From positions 62,001-126,000 of the forward strand of contig JAPMXV010000018.1 of assembly GCA_026936335.1 (NCBI GenBank): 64,000 bases of DNA. The letters run 5' to 3'. The translations under genes and the position numbers were made by a program. The notes beneath the pieces were generated by a model. It was not told the origin of the DNA, searched no databases, and worked only from the letters and a program-made list of their open reading frames with translations. Shown piece by piece: positions 1-8,735 of the stretch (within the stretch, counting starts at the first letter, position 1; each line of letters opens with the position of its first letter). The DNA comes from Mantamonas sphyraenae. Lineage: Eukaryota > CRuMs > Mantamonadidae.

Positions 1-416
1 GCGAGTACCTCTTTCGCTACGATGGCAACCCCAAGGCGGCGGTGGACAACATCGATGAGCTCATTGGCGAGCGCAACGACGACAAGGACGAGCTGGACAT
101 GAAGCTGCGCCTCTTTCGCACACAGCGTGCCAAGATGGACAGCCAGCCCACGTACGAGGACCAACCCATTCTCCAGTGGCTCTCTGAGCAAGATCCCTGC
201 CTCCACGTCGCTGGAGATGTCCTTGTGGCCGAGAACATCGACTCGACCGACCTGCTTCTCCAAACAGAACCCGACACCGTGGTTGATCTCGTCGCTGAGA
301 AGCTCGACGACAAGCCAGAGACCAAGCTCACCCTGGGCACAAAGCTGCGCCTGCGCAAAGCTATTGCGGAGCTCAAGAAACGCAGCCAGAAGGCCAAAAA
401 GGCAGCGGGGAATTGA
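1..416 (+). CDS. C-terminal part of a SAM-domain protein (5' end outside window)
   Basis: The frame is open from base 3 and ends at a TGA at 414-416, so only the last ~137 residues are visible. The final ~70 residues (PILQWLSEQDP ... KLRLRKAIAELKK) have the pattern of a sterile alpha motif: a Trp near the start, an acidic NIDSTDLL turn, then LGTKLRLRKAI like the LGHRxKIL helix of SAM domains. The tail is basic (KKRSQKAKKAA). SAM domains mediate protein-protein association, so a scaffold role is possible, but the missing N-terminus would decide the family. The next gene converges on it, with stops 127 bp apart. Confidence 0.6.
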   Translation, partial: EYLFRYDGNPKAAVDNIDELIGERNDDKDELDMKLRLFRTQRAKMDSQPTYEDQPILQWLSEQDPCLHVAGDVLVAENIDSTDLLLQTEPDTVVDLVAEKLDDKPETKLTLGTKLRLRKAIAELKKRSQKAKKAAGN

Positions 417-543
417 GGAAGAAGAAGAGTGAAATGACCTGAGTCATGCCTTGTGATTTGCATTCCGCTTCCCATCCCACACATTCCTTCTCGCTCGACT
501 CTCATTCTCCACTCTTCCACACCCACCTGACCCCTCTCACGTC

Positions 544-1972
544 TCACTCGTCCTTTTTGGACGTCGTCTGCAAGGGGATGGAGGAGAACCAATCGACGGC
601 GCTGTCCTCGCTTCCCTTGCCACTCAGCCGCGACACATACATCTTGAGACGTGGGAATCGGTTCATGAGAGCTCGCCAGGTAAACATGTAGATGCCAAGA
701 AAGAGGACAAGGACGCGGATGGGCACAAAGCCGAGCACCAGGCTGAGCACAAGCACAGCCAGGGCAAATTCACGCGACTTTTTCGCATCCACCCACAGAA
801 GCAGACAGTTGATACGTTGCATGACCTCGATGGCCCGCTTGGTCTGCTCCTGAACCACCAGCAGCTTCTCGTAGATGGATTGTTCCTCCGACGCCGACGC
901 CTGTTTGAGCTGGGCGTTGACGCGGTCCAGATCTGTTGGCCGCGGCATTTTGCCCAGCACGTACCGGTAAAAGTTGCGTGCCAGGATGTACAACAGAAAC
1001 ACTGTGGGCAGAAAGATCAGCCTGTCGTAGTAGGCGGCGTAGAGCAGTGCCGAAAAGCCCATCAGCGACCGCACAGGCCGCTCCCAGTTGATCAGCTCCT
1101 GGATGTAGTTTGCTCCCTCTTTCAGCGGGCTCACGGTTGCCTGCATGCTGCTCATCACCGCTGCAAACTCGCTAAAGTGAAACTGTGGCTTGACACGCTC
1201 CTCCCCTTCCCGTTTGCTCTCGGTCCGCACCGAGTCTGTGCGTGTGCGCCCAAACAGCGACGAATACAGACCCAGCGTCGATTCGATTGTGTATGTCAAT
1301 TCCAGCGTCACATGCCCTTGTGGCACAATCGTCGACGTGTGGTAGTGCGATTCGCCCAGCTTCAGCACCAGCTGTTCCCTCCCACGTGCCCGTGTCGTGT
1401 CAGTGGCTTTGTCCACATACTCCTCCTCACCCTCTCCCGTCCACCAGCCCTCCTCAACCCACAGAAACGGGCTGCCCGTGGCTGTAGTCCGACAGTGAAA
1501 CGCGAGCTTCACCCAGAAAGTCGTCCTTCTTCAGGTTGTCTTTGTCAAACACCAGCACTCGGAGCTCGGACAAAGGATCCGTGATTTGACTGCACACACA
1601 CACACACACACGCACACATTACTCTGTGTCAGCCTCTCCGTACCCCGTCTGACGCAGCCCTTGCGCTCTCGGGCTTGCTTGATCGCCGTTCACACAAAAT
1701 GGCAGCAAGCCGTTCGCCAAGAGCTGGCACGCGGCTTCTCCTCGCACCTCCCACGCAGTCCCTTTGACACCACTCCCTGCGGGCGACACTCACAATTCCG
1801 TCTCAAAGTTCCACACCGGATGCAGCGATTTGTCCACCACCTCTGTGCGTGCTTCTTGGTCTTCGCAAACCAGCACCGCGTACGGGTCGGACAAGCCACT
1901 GATGTCTCCAATGGCCAGGTCGCTGCCCTGCACCAGTTTCACATACAACGTGCCAATTCCCTTGGTGGACAT
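544..1972 (-). CDS. C2-domain protein with C-terminal reticulon-like membrane anchor (MCTP-like)
   Basis: Three exons: 1794-1972, 1463-1589 and 544-1371. Introns are 1590-1793 (GTGAGT donor, GT-repeat before CAG) and 1372-1462 (GTGGGT donor, CACTGACAC branch). The lengths give 377 aa in frame. Residues ~5-110 form one C2 domain: GTLYVKLVQGSDL, SDPYAVL, PVWNFETEF, then LVFDKDNLKKDDFLG, with the Asp residues expected for Ca2+ and lipid binding. The C-terminus has paired hydrophobic hairpins (LIFLPTVFLLYILARNFY and ALAVLVLSLVLGFVPIRVLVLF) flanking a charged helix, as in the PRT_C anchor of multiple C2 and transmembrane proteins. Such proteins tether the ER to other membranes. This one has a single C2, so it is smaller than plant or animal MCTPs. 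Start at 1972 is chosen because it directly precedes the C2 domain; an upstream in-frame codon at 2050 is less likely. Confidence 0.75.
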
Positions 1973-2058
1973 TCCTTTGTTGGTTGTCCCCCCTTCAATT
2001 GTCTGTTGTCTGCCGCGCGCTGCGGAACACAGCAACAACCTTGTCCCCACCCCGTGCG
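1973..2058. promoter_or_regulatory. Divergent intergenic region of 86 bp
   Basis: It separates the start codons of the C2 protein (-) and the orphan at 2059 (+). Any core promoter for both genes must lie here or inside transcribed sequence. I see no TATA box. Confidence 0.4.
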
Positions 2059-2484
2059 ATGACCACTGCCTCTGACCTCGTGTACCCTCGCGATCTCCTG
2101 GTGGCAGTCCACACAGATTCGGTCGACCGCCAGTTTCAGGTCTTTGTGACCAAACCGAGCACTGTGGAACACATCCAGCAGCTGGTGCAGGCCCGCGTCG
2201 ACGCCATCTCCCGCGAGAGCATCACCGTGTCCTCCAGTGGCGCTTCATTTCTCACTTCTCTCGACTCCTTCAAGAAAGACTCGGTGGACGCGTTTGCAGA
2301 CGACGACGACGAAGGCGGCGCAGCACCCGCCACAGAGACCCGCATCGACTTTCTCTACCTCTGCGACGACCACGGCGAACTCGACACCAAACTCGATCCG
2401 TCTGCATTTGATTTTATCATCCCCGACGCAAGCTGCAAGCGCGTCGCCGCTCACTGCGTTCAGGTGCCTGTGGAGGAGCCTTGA
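2059..2484 (+). CDS. Small acidic protein of unknown function
   Basis: A single-exon frame of 141 aa starting with MTTASDLVYPRDLLVAVH. I do not recognise the family. The N-terminal ~60 residues look folded (alternating hydrophobic strands, then VEHIQQLVQARVDAISRESI, which resembles the helix of a ubiquitin-like or beta-grasp fold, only an impression). A Ser/Asp-rich linker follows (ADDDDEGG), then a second short block FLYLCDDHGELDTKLDPSAFDFIIPDA. No signal peptide or membrane segment is visible. It is divergent from the C2 gene and converges on the ALC1-like gene, with stops 59 bp apart. Confidence 0.55.
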   Translation: MTTASDLVYPRDLLVAVHTDSVDRQFQVFVTKPSTVEHIQQLVQARVDAISRESITVSSSGASFLTSLDSFKKDSVDAFADDDDEGGAAPATETRIDFLYLCDDHGELDTKLDPSAFDFIIPDASCKRVAAHCVQVPVEEP

Positions 2485-2543
2485 GGGCGGCACCAGAGGG
2501 GCAGGCAGCCCTCTTGTCCCTCCACGCGTCGCGCAGTGTTCCG

Positions 2544-5500
2544 TCACTCCCCGGCCTCCTCATCCATGCGTGCATCCAGCCAATCTCGGTCCACTTGCAC
2601 CACGCCCTCCCGCAGATTCAGCCCCTGCGTTGGCCCGTACACGTGGGTGGCCAGGTCAGCTCGGGTTGCGTCCACAATCCGACCGCCAAACGTGATCACA
2701 TCGACGACCACCTCGTCCCGCTCCGCCTTGGCCACTTGCTGCGCCACCAACACCCGCATGCCTGCAAACGCACTGCCGCGTGCGATCCAGTGGCTGACCT
2801 CGCTTGCGCGGCTCTGCGCCTCCACGCTTGCACGCACCCACGACACAGACACAACCTCTGCCTCCGGCAGAGCCGCTTGCAGAAACACGAGTCGCATGTC
2901 CCATGCACTCTGACTCGTGACCACGTGCGATGGCACTTGGCTCTCATCCGCCACAATCCGTGCTCCGCACCGCTGCAGCGTCCTCTCCACCGCCTCCTTG
3001 CCCTCCACACCGCACAACAGCACTCTGCATCCCTGCAACGGCCGCTGCACAGCACCAGCCCGGAAATAGTACTGCAACGCCTCCACGCCGCGCAGCACAA
3101 CCTTGCGTCGCAGCAGACGCTCCACCACGTACGCATCAAAGTTGCTGCTTCCATCGCCCAGGCGTGGAACATGCACGCTGCATGCCAGCTTGCGCGCCAT
3201 GAAGCTCACCTTGTCCAGACACTCCCCCAACGCATCCATGTCCAGCCGGTGGCCGTGCCGCGTCCGTTTCTGCGCCACCATGAGACTCACAAACGTCTTG
3301 TGGACGTCGTGTTGGTGTGACACGTCCATCAGATGCACGTCGCCAAGCCGCAGGTCGTCGAATTCGCCTGCCTTTTCGTACACCTTGCGCGGCAGCTCGC
3401 TCACTCTGTGGATGGCCCCAAAGAACCCACCACGCGGCCATGTCCCGCTGCAATCCACCACATGCACCACCATGGCACCATCTGAGCCTCTGCGTCCGGG
3501 TGCACGCGCTGCATCGCCCACCAGGAAGCGTAGCTCGCTGCTCGGTGTTTGTCCGTTCAATGCATCCTCTGCACACTTGGCATCCATCGCCTCTTGCTCG
3601 TTCATCTCGTCGTCGGTGAGATGCACGCTGTAGCTTGCGTAGCCGACTGCTGCCCATCGTTCCTTCTTCCGCTCCCACGCAAGCCGCCGCCGTTTCCTTC
3701 GCTCAACCAGATCGTCCTTTGTCAGCACCCTTTCCTCGCGCGATCGCTTTCTCCCAGAGCTGCCCCTCGAGTCTGAGCTTGAGCTTGAGCTTGAGCTGGA
3801 GGAGCTGCTGCTCGAGCTCCGTGCTTTGCCGCTGCTTGCCGATGCCCTCTTCGCACGTGCGGCCTCCAGAATCTCGTCCAAAGCCGCCATGTCCTTTGCA
3901 TGCACCATGTCGCTGTGATCCTTGCCTTCAAACTCGTACAGGGCCCGCGTGCTCTTCCCGTCCTCCACACCCTCCTCCCGCACAAGTCGCGCCTTGTCCA
4001 TCAGAGCCGCAAGCGACACCCCGTCGCCGTTGCCATCGCCATCGCTCCCTGTATCGCTCATCATCCCAGCCAGCCCTTTCGCCAGAATGCCCATCATCTC
4101 CTTGCTGTTCTCGCCCTCTTCTGCATCCGCCTTGTCTTCCGCTTGCGTCCCCTTCCTCCTCCTCCTCCTCCTCCTCTACGTCCATCAGCCCCTTTGACAG
4201 TGCCAACTTGCGCATGCCACGCTCATAGATCACCTCGTCCACCGTATCCGCTGCCAGCAGCCTGTACACCCGCACATGCCGTTGCTGCCCTTGCCTGTGT
4301 GCGCGTGCAATGGCCTGCTGATCGATGGTCGGGTTCCAATCGGAGTCGTACATGATCACCACATTCGCCGCCTGCAGGTTGACCCCTGTGCCCATCGCCT
4401 TGGACGAAAGGAGCAGCACACGAACCTCCGCCGTCTTTCCAAACTCCTGCACCTGTTCCTCCCGGTCGCTCCCGCGGACGCTTCCATCCAAACGCAGCGC
4501 TTTGATGTCCATCATGGCACAGTAGTCCTGCAAAATGTCCAGCATTTGCACAAACTGGCTGAAGATGAGGACTTTCGTCGACCTGTCAGCCAGCTCACGC
4601 TCCAGTAGCTCGTGCACAATCTTCAGCTTGCCACAATTCTCGTACAGGTGTGCACCCTCTTCAAAAGGCTCGGGCTCGATCCCTGCAAACAGATACGGAT
4701 GTGCGGTTGCCTTTCTCAGCGTCATGACCACGTTCAGCATGCCCCGTCCGTTGTCGCTTCCCACCTTGTCCAACTGCTTCGTCAGAATCGCCTTGTACAG
4801 CCTGCGTTGCATCGCAGACAAGGGAACAGGCAGCACAAGCTCCGTCAGCGGCGGCAATGACAAGTTCACCTGGCTTTTCGTCCGGCGAAGCATCAGCGGA
4901 GACACAGCCTCCCGCAGCGCCTCCATCTTGCCCTCGCCGTCAAACAGCGCCAGAAAGCGCTCCTCGCTCTGAAACCAATCTGGATTCGCAAACGACAGCA
5001 TCGAAAACAGCTCCTCCAGCTTGTTTTGGATTGGCGTGCCGCTCAGCAGCAGCCGGAACCCCAGCTGCATCCCTGACATAACCTCATGCAGTTTGCTGCT
5101 TCGGTTCTTCAGCCGGTGCGCCTCATCCACAACCGTCATTACGAACGACTGCGCCTCAAACCATCCACGGTCCTGCATGATATACTGGTATGTCGTCAGC
5201 ACGACGTCCACCTCTCCTGCCTGAACACGCAGAGCTGCTCGCTCCTCCTTCGGCCCGTGGTACACAAGAACCTTGAGCGACGGTACAAACTTCTCTGCTT
5301 CCGACTGCCAGTTGTGCAACACGGGCAGCGGCACCACAAGCAGGAACCGGCCCTGATCCGTCTGCTTCGTCGCCGCAAGCACACTCAACGCTTGCAGGGT
5401 CTTGCCCAGACCCATCTCGTCGGCCAATAGGGCGCCCATGCGTCCACACGCTCGCATTCCAAGCACCCATCGCACTCCTCCTCGCTGGTAGTCGTGCAAG

Positions 5501-5673
5501 GTGCAGTTGACCACGGATGCCGGCTGCCCGACCTTGTCGTGCTTGGCTTCCCACTCCGTCACCTCCTTTGCCAGCGCCTGGCTCCTCTCCACCACGGCCT
5601 TCCTCTCACTCTCGTCATCCCCACCACCATTTCTGCTATTCTCCACGCTGCTGCTGCTGCTGCTGCTGCTCAT
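2544..5673 (-). CDS. CHD1L: ALC1/CHD1L-type SNF2 remodeler with macro domain and C-terminal BRCT-like repeats
   Basis: Residues ~45-500 are a complete SNF2 ATPase: ADEMGLGKTLQA (Walker A), VVDEAHRLKN (DEAH box), LLSGTPIQN, RLDGSVRG, and QAIARAHRQGQ in the last motif. After a Ser/Lys-rich linker comes a macro domain (ELRFLVGDAARAP, VVHVVDCSGTWPRGGFFGAI, LPRKVYEKAGEFDDLRLG), matching the ADP-ribose-binding module of ALC1. The last ~190 residues look like two BRCT repeats (LQGCRVLLCGVEG ... VSVSWVRAS; GMRVLVAQQVA ... QVDRDWLDA). The expected role is PARP-dependent chromatin remodelling in DNA repair. The SNF2 and macro frames differ by +1. A 49-bp GT-AG intron at 4131-4179, inside a Glu codon run, joins them in phase (1026 aa), but it lacks the usual branch motif, so a one-base indel is the alternative. 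Start at 5673 precedes a Ser run. Confidence 0.88.
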
Positions 5674-5712
5674 GTTGCCCCCGCCTTCGCACCGCAAAAC
5701 CCGCCAGCAACA
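5674..5712. promoter_or_regulatory. 39-bp divergent start-to-start interval
   Basis: Only 39 bp lie between the ATG of the ALC1-like gene (-) and the ATG at 5713 (+). The stretch is C-rich and has no TATA. Core elements must overlap transcribed or coding sequence. Confidence 0.45.
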
Positions 5713-7193
5713 ATGTTTTTCAGCAAAAAGCGTTCGCCTCCCAAAGAGGAGGAGCCTGAAGAGTTTGTGCTCCTGTCTGGCCACGCCGTCATCAAAAACG
5801 AATCAGCCAACGCTTCCTTTGCCAACGACGACGACGACGACGACGACATGGCCATCTCTGTGGGCGACACAACCACAGAAGGCGGCGCCTCACCTGAACC
5901 GCACAAACACATCGCCGTCGCCTTTGCCAGCAACCTGGAGGCCAACCTCGACGGCATCACCGCCAAGCAGGACGCCTTTGCCGCATCCCTCAAGGACGGC
6001 ACCCTCTGTCCATCTGGCGTTGCTGCCGGCTCTTCAGGCTCCTCCTCCTCCTCCTCCGCCTCCTCCTCGGACAACGACGACGACGCCTCCAGCCCCGCCG
6101 ATTTCGTGCGCGGCTCCTTTGCCTCCTCTCCAGGCCAGCTCGACTTTACCGTCGACCCCTGCGGCGACACAGAGTCTCGCATGATCCTCTCCTGGACGCG
6201 CATGACCGCCAAGGAAGCAAAGGCCGCAAACACCGCCGCAAAGGCCCCCCCTTTTGCAAGGCCTTTGTCCTCGTCACCCTGCCCATCAAGAAGGACACTT
6301 CGGACGCAGACGTGGCTGCCTTTCAAGAACGCATCCAGACCCAGTGGGCCGACCGACTCGAGCCCCTCATCAAGGAGGAAAAGCTGCCCTTTGAGGTCAA
6401 ATTCCAAGTCCGCGAGCGTGCCGACGAGGCCACCGGTGCCACCGTCGTCGACGTGTTTGTGTTTGTGCCCGTCGATCCCCTCAAGATTTACAAGAAGCTG
6501 CCGCACAAGGCGGTGGCCTCGGCGAGGCTCATGACCACCTTTCCCCTCTCGCCTCTCACCGTGTGGGAAAATGCTGCCGATGACACAGACTTTAGCGACA
6601 TGCTGTATGGCAGTGTGTACGCAGAGGCACGTCTGCAGGCCCCTGCCCTCGCCAAGATCCGCCAAAGCTTGCCCTCGCCCGACAGCGTGCCCTTTGCTGA
6701 ACAGCTCGACCAGGCCTTTTCCATGGTTGGCCTCGACCTCACCCTCGCCGGCATCATCGAATACCTGCAGTTGCACCCCATGGACCAGGAACCCTGCGCT
6801 GAGCAGAACGACTATCACACCACGGTGCCCCCGCTCACCGTAGGTCGCATCAAGCGTCAGCTCGCAACCTCCGCATCCACTCTTCTCTACGGCCTCCACC
6901 AGGACAAAGAAGCACCCGAGGAGCCCCTCTCTCTGCCCTGCACGGGCATCAGCCACATCCAGATCCAAACCACGGGCTTTTCCCTCACCCTGGACTTTCA
7001 CAACTTCAATCTCGTCGACCTGCTGCCCACCAAGGAGCACATCGACGCCGCCTTTGAGCGTCACGCACGCGACAAGCAGCGCGAACAGGACAAGCAGCGT
7101 CTCATGCAACAGGCAGCCGAGGGAGAGCTCTCCGTTGAGGAAGCCGAAGCCCTCTTTGCCCAAATGGAGGCCGAGAGCGCCGAGTGGGCCTGA
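5713..7193 (+). CDS. Acidic, low-complexity protein of unknown function, apparently frameshifted
   Basis: Translation begins MFFSKKRSPPKEEEPEEFVLLSG and runs through poly-Asp (residues ~38-45) and poly-Ser stretches to about base 6255. There the frame is lost inside a run of seven C. One extra C restores APPFCKAFVLVTLPIKK and continues in the second frame through WADRLEPLIKEEKLPFEV to the stop at 7193, giving ~493 aa. The second half is well ordered (VVDVFVFVPVDPLKIYKKLP, GFSLTLDFHNFNLVDLLP) and ends in a charged helix (RDKQREQDKQRLMQQAAEG), so both halves look genuine. I recognise no family. No splice site fits the junction, so an undercalled homopolymer is the simplest explanation. Confidence 0.6.
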
Positions 7194-7266
7194 GGAAAGC
7201 CCGCATTTTGCTTCATTCGTCTCTTCTCATTGGTTGTTTCTTGGTTTGGTCGTGTTTTCAAACCCA

Positions 7267-7911
7267 TCACTCATCTGCTTGATTCCGCACCCACGTCGGC
7301 TCCACCCTGTGTGCGCGGATCAGCTCCGCGTTCAAGGCGTCGCTGCCGCCTGCACGCGCACGTGCAGACTCTTCGTCCTCACACACTCCTGTCTTTACAT
7401 GTCGTGCCACCAGTCGCTCCAGGGCTGTTTCTGCGTCGCACTCCATCCACCACCGTTCGTCAAACATCCCTGCAATCTCTGGCCACGGCTCAGGCTCGCT
7501 CAGTTGCAGATACAACCCTTCCATCACCACCACACGATATTCAGGCAGTACTGCAATGTCATCTGCCACAGGATCTTTCTTGGCATGGTCAAAAGACGGT
7601 GCCAGGTGTGTTTCCTGCGGCTTCTTCCTCAACGCCTCCACCAGCGCCAGCAGACCCTCAGCATCAAACGTGAACGGCGCCCCACGCCTCTCACGTGCCA
7701 TTTCTGCATCCTCCATGGCATCCAATTGCGCCAGGGACAGATGGAAACCGTCCATGGACACCGCGACTGCGCTCACACCGCGCTCCACAAACGCGCTCAC
7801 CACTTGGTCTGCAAACGTCGTCTTGCCCGACCCAGGCACACCGGAAATGCTCACAAGCACTCGCTCCTGCGTCTCCAGCAGGGTCTCCACCCGCTGCACC
7901 GCCTCTTCCAT
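7267..7911 (-). CDS. P-loop kinase of the uridine kinase / YFH7-like family
   Basis: Intronless, 214 aa. Walker A is GVPGSGKTTFADQV at residues ~22-35, followed by VSMDGFHLSLAQLD. The DGFHL motif is typical of the uridine kinase/phosphoribulokinase/pantothenate kinase clan, where the Asp contacts the substrate. FDHAKKDPVADDI and YRVVVMEGLYL (Walker B-like, with the Glu) follow, then a lid region RLVARHVKTG. The size and motif spacing match yeast YFH7-type small-molecule kinases of unassigned substrate; I would not name the substrate. Start 7911 puts the P-loop at the usual distance, and a longer in-frame extension upstream would overlap the divergent neighbour. Confidence 0.82.
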   Translation of the reverse strand: MEEAVQRVETLLETQERVLVSISGVPGSGKTTFADQVVSAFVERGVSAVAVSMDGFHLSLAQLDAMEDAEMARERRGAPFTFDAEGLLALVEALRKKPQETHLAPSFDHAKKDPVADDIAVLPEYRVVVMEGLYLQLSEPEPWPEIAGMFDERWWMECDAETALERLVARHVKTGVCEDEESARARAGGSDALNAELIRAHRVEPTWVRNQADE

Positions 7912-7950
7912 CCCGCACACTGGGTTTGCGCTGGACCGCCCACAGCAAAC
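7912..7950. promoter_or_regulatory. 39-bp divergent start-to-start interval
   Basis: It separates the kinase ATG (-) from the phosphatase ATG at 7951 (+), exactly the same spacing as the 5674-5712 interval. No TATA box is visible. Confidence 0.45.
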
Positions 7951-8676
7951 ATGTCCGAACAAGACACCAAAACGCCACAACAGAATCCACCCCTGCTCTA
8001 CGTCGTCCGCCACGGCGAACGTTCCGATCTGGCCGACCCAGAATGGCTGACCACCGCCGAGCGTGGCTGGGATCCTCCACTCACCGACACGGGTCTCGAC
8101 CAGGCCACAAAAACAGGACTCGCCATCAAGGAGCTCCTGGGCGACCTCGACGGACGCAAACTCACCATCCTGGCCTCTCCGTTCACGCGTACCATGCAGA
8201 CTGCCCTCAACCTCGCCGCCGCGTTTGCGGAGGAGAACGGAGGCGGAACCTGCGCCTCCATTCTTCCTGAATCCGCCGTCTGCGAGTTTCTCCACACAAC
8301 CTACTATGAAACCGTGCCCACAGACATCACTGAAACGTGTCTCTCTCTGTACAGCAACAATGCCCTGGTCAACTTTGACCAGGAGCCCATCCGTGCCTTT
8401 CCATCAGACTTTGAAGAGGTCAGCGACATGGTTGACCGCTTCCAGGCCGTGTTTGACGCCGTGAGTCAGCGTGAATCCTTTCTTGCCGGCCAGGAAGTTG
8501 TCGTCATCGTCACCCATGGCTACGGCGTGCAGATCTGCCTCGACATTGCCGACGTCGCCATCGGCCACGCCGAGTACTGTTGCCTTTCAGAAATCACCTA
8601 CCAAGACAGCAAATGGGTGGCCAGCGACGATCCACAGGTGTCCATTGCCCACTGGAGCACAGAAGGAGCGGCATGA
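7951..8676 (+). CDS. Histidine phosphatase (phosphoglycerate-mutase superfamily)
   Basis: Intronless, 241 aa. The catalytic phosphohistidine loop is YVVRHGERSD near residue 18. The second catalytic pair is supplied by SPFTRTMQTAL (Arg) and VIVTHGYGVQ (His) near residue ~190. PLTDTGLDQA is the conserved turn after the active-site loop. The arrangement is closest to UBASH3/Sts-like or generic PGAM-type phosphatases, not to glycolytic mutase. The substrate cannot be told from sequence. Its stop codon overlaps an ATG in another frame (ATGA, 8673-8676), but the next gene most likely starts at 8736. Confidence 0.82.
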   Translation: MSEQDTKTPQQNPPLLYVVRHGERSDLADPEWLTTAERGWDPPLTDTGLDQATKTGLAIKELLGDLDGRKLTILASPFTRTMQTALNLAAAFAEENGGGTCASILPESAVCEFLHTTYYETVPTDITETCLSLYSNNALVNFDQEPIRAFPSDFEEVSDMVDRFQAVFDAVSQRESFLAGQEVVVIVTHGYGVQICLDIADVAIGHAEYCCLSEITYQDSKWVASDDPQVSIAHWSTEGAA

Positions 8677-8735
8677 AGAAGAAAACCACTTGCCCACCAA
8701 TTCCCCCATCGCATCCAATCCAACCCTTGCTGCAG

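Noticed and set aside
5670..7163. Minus-strand open frame (~497 codons) opposite the frameshifted orphan at 5713
   Set aside because: It is uninterrupted, which is notable because the plus gene needs an indel, but its composition mirrors poly-Asp/Ser codons and it would overlap the ALC1 promoter. Kept as a weak alternative only.
8673..8735. ATG overlapping the phosphatase stop as start of the membrane protein
   Set aside because: The Met at 8736 gives a proper signal peptide; the extension is Pro-rich.
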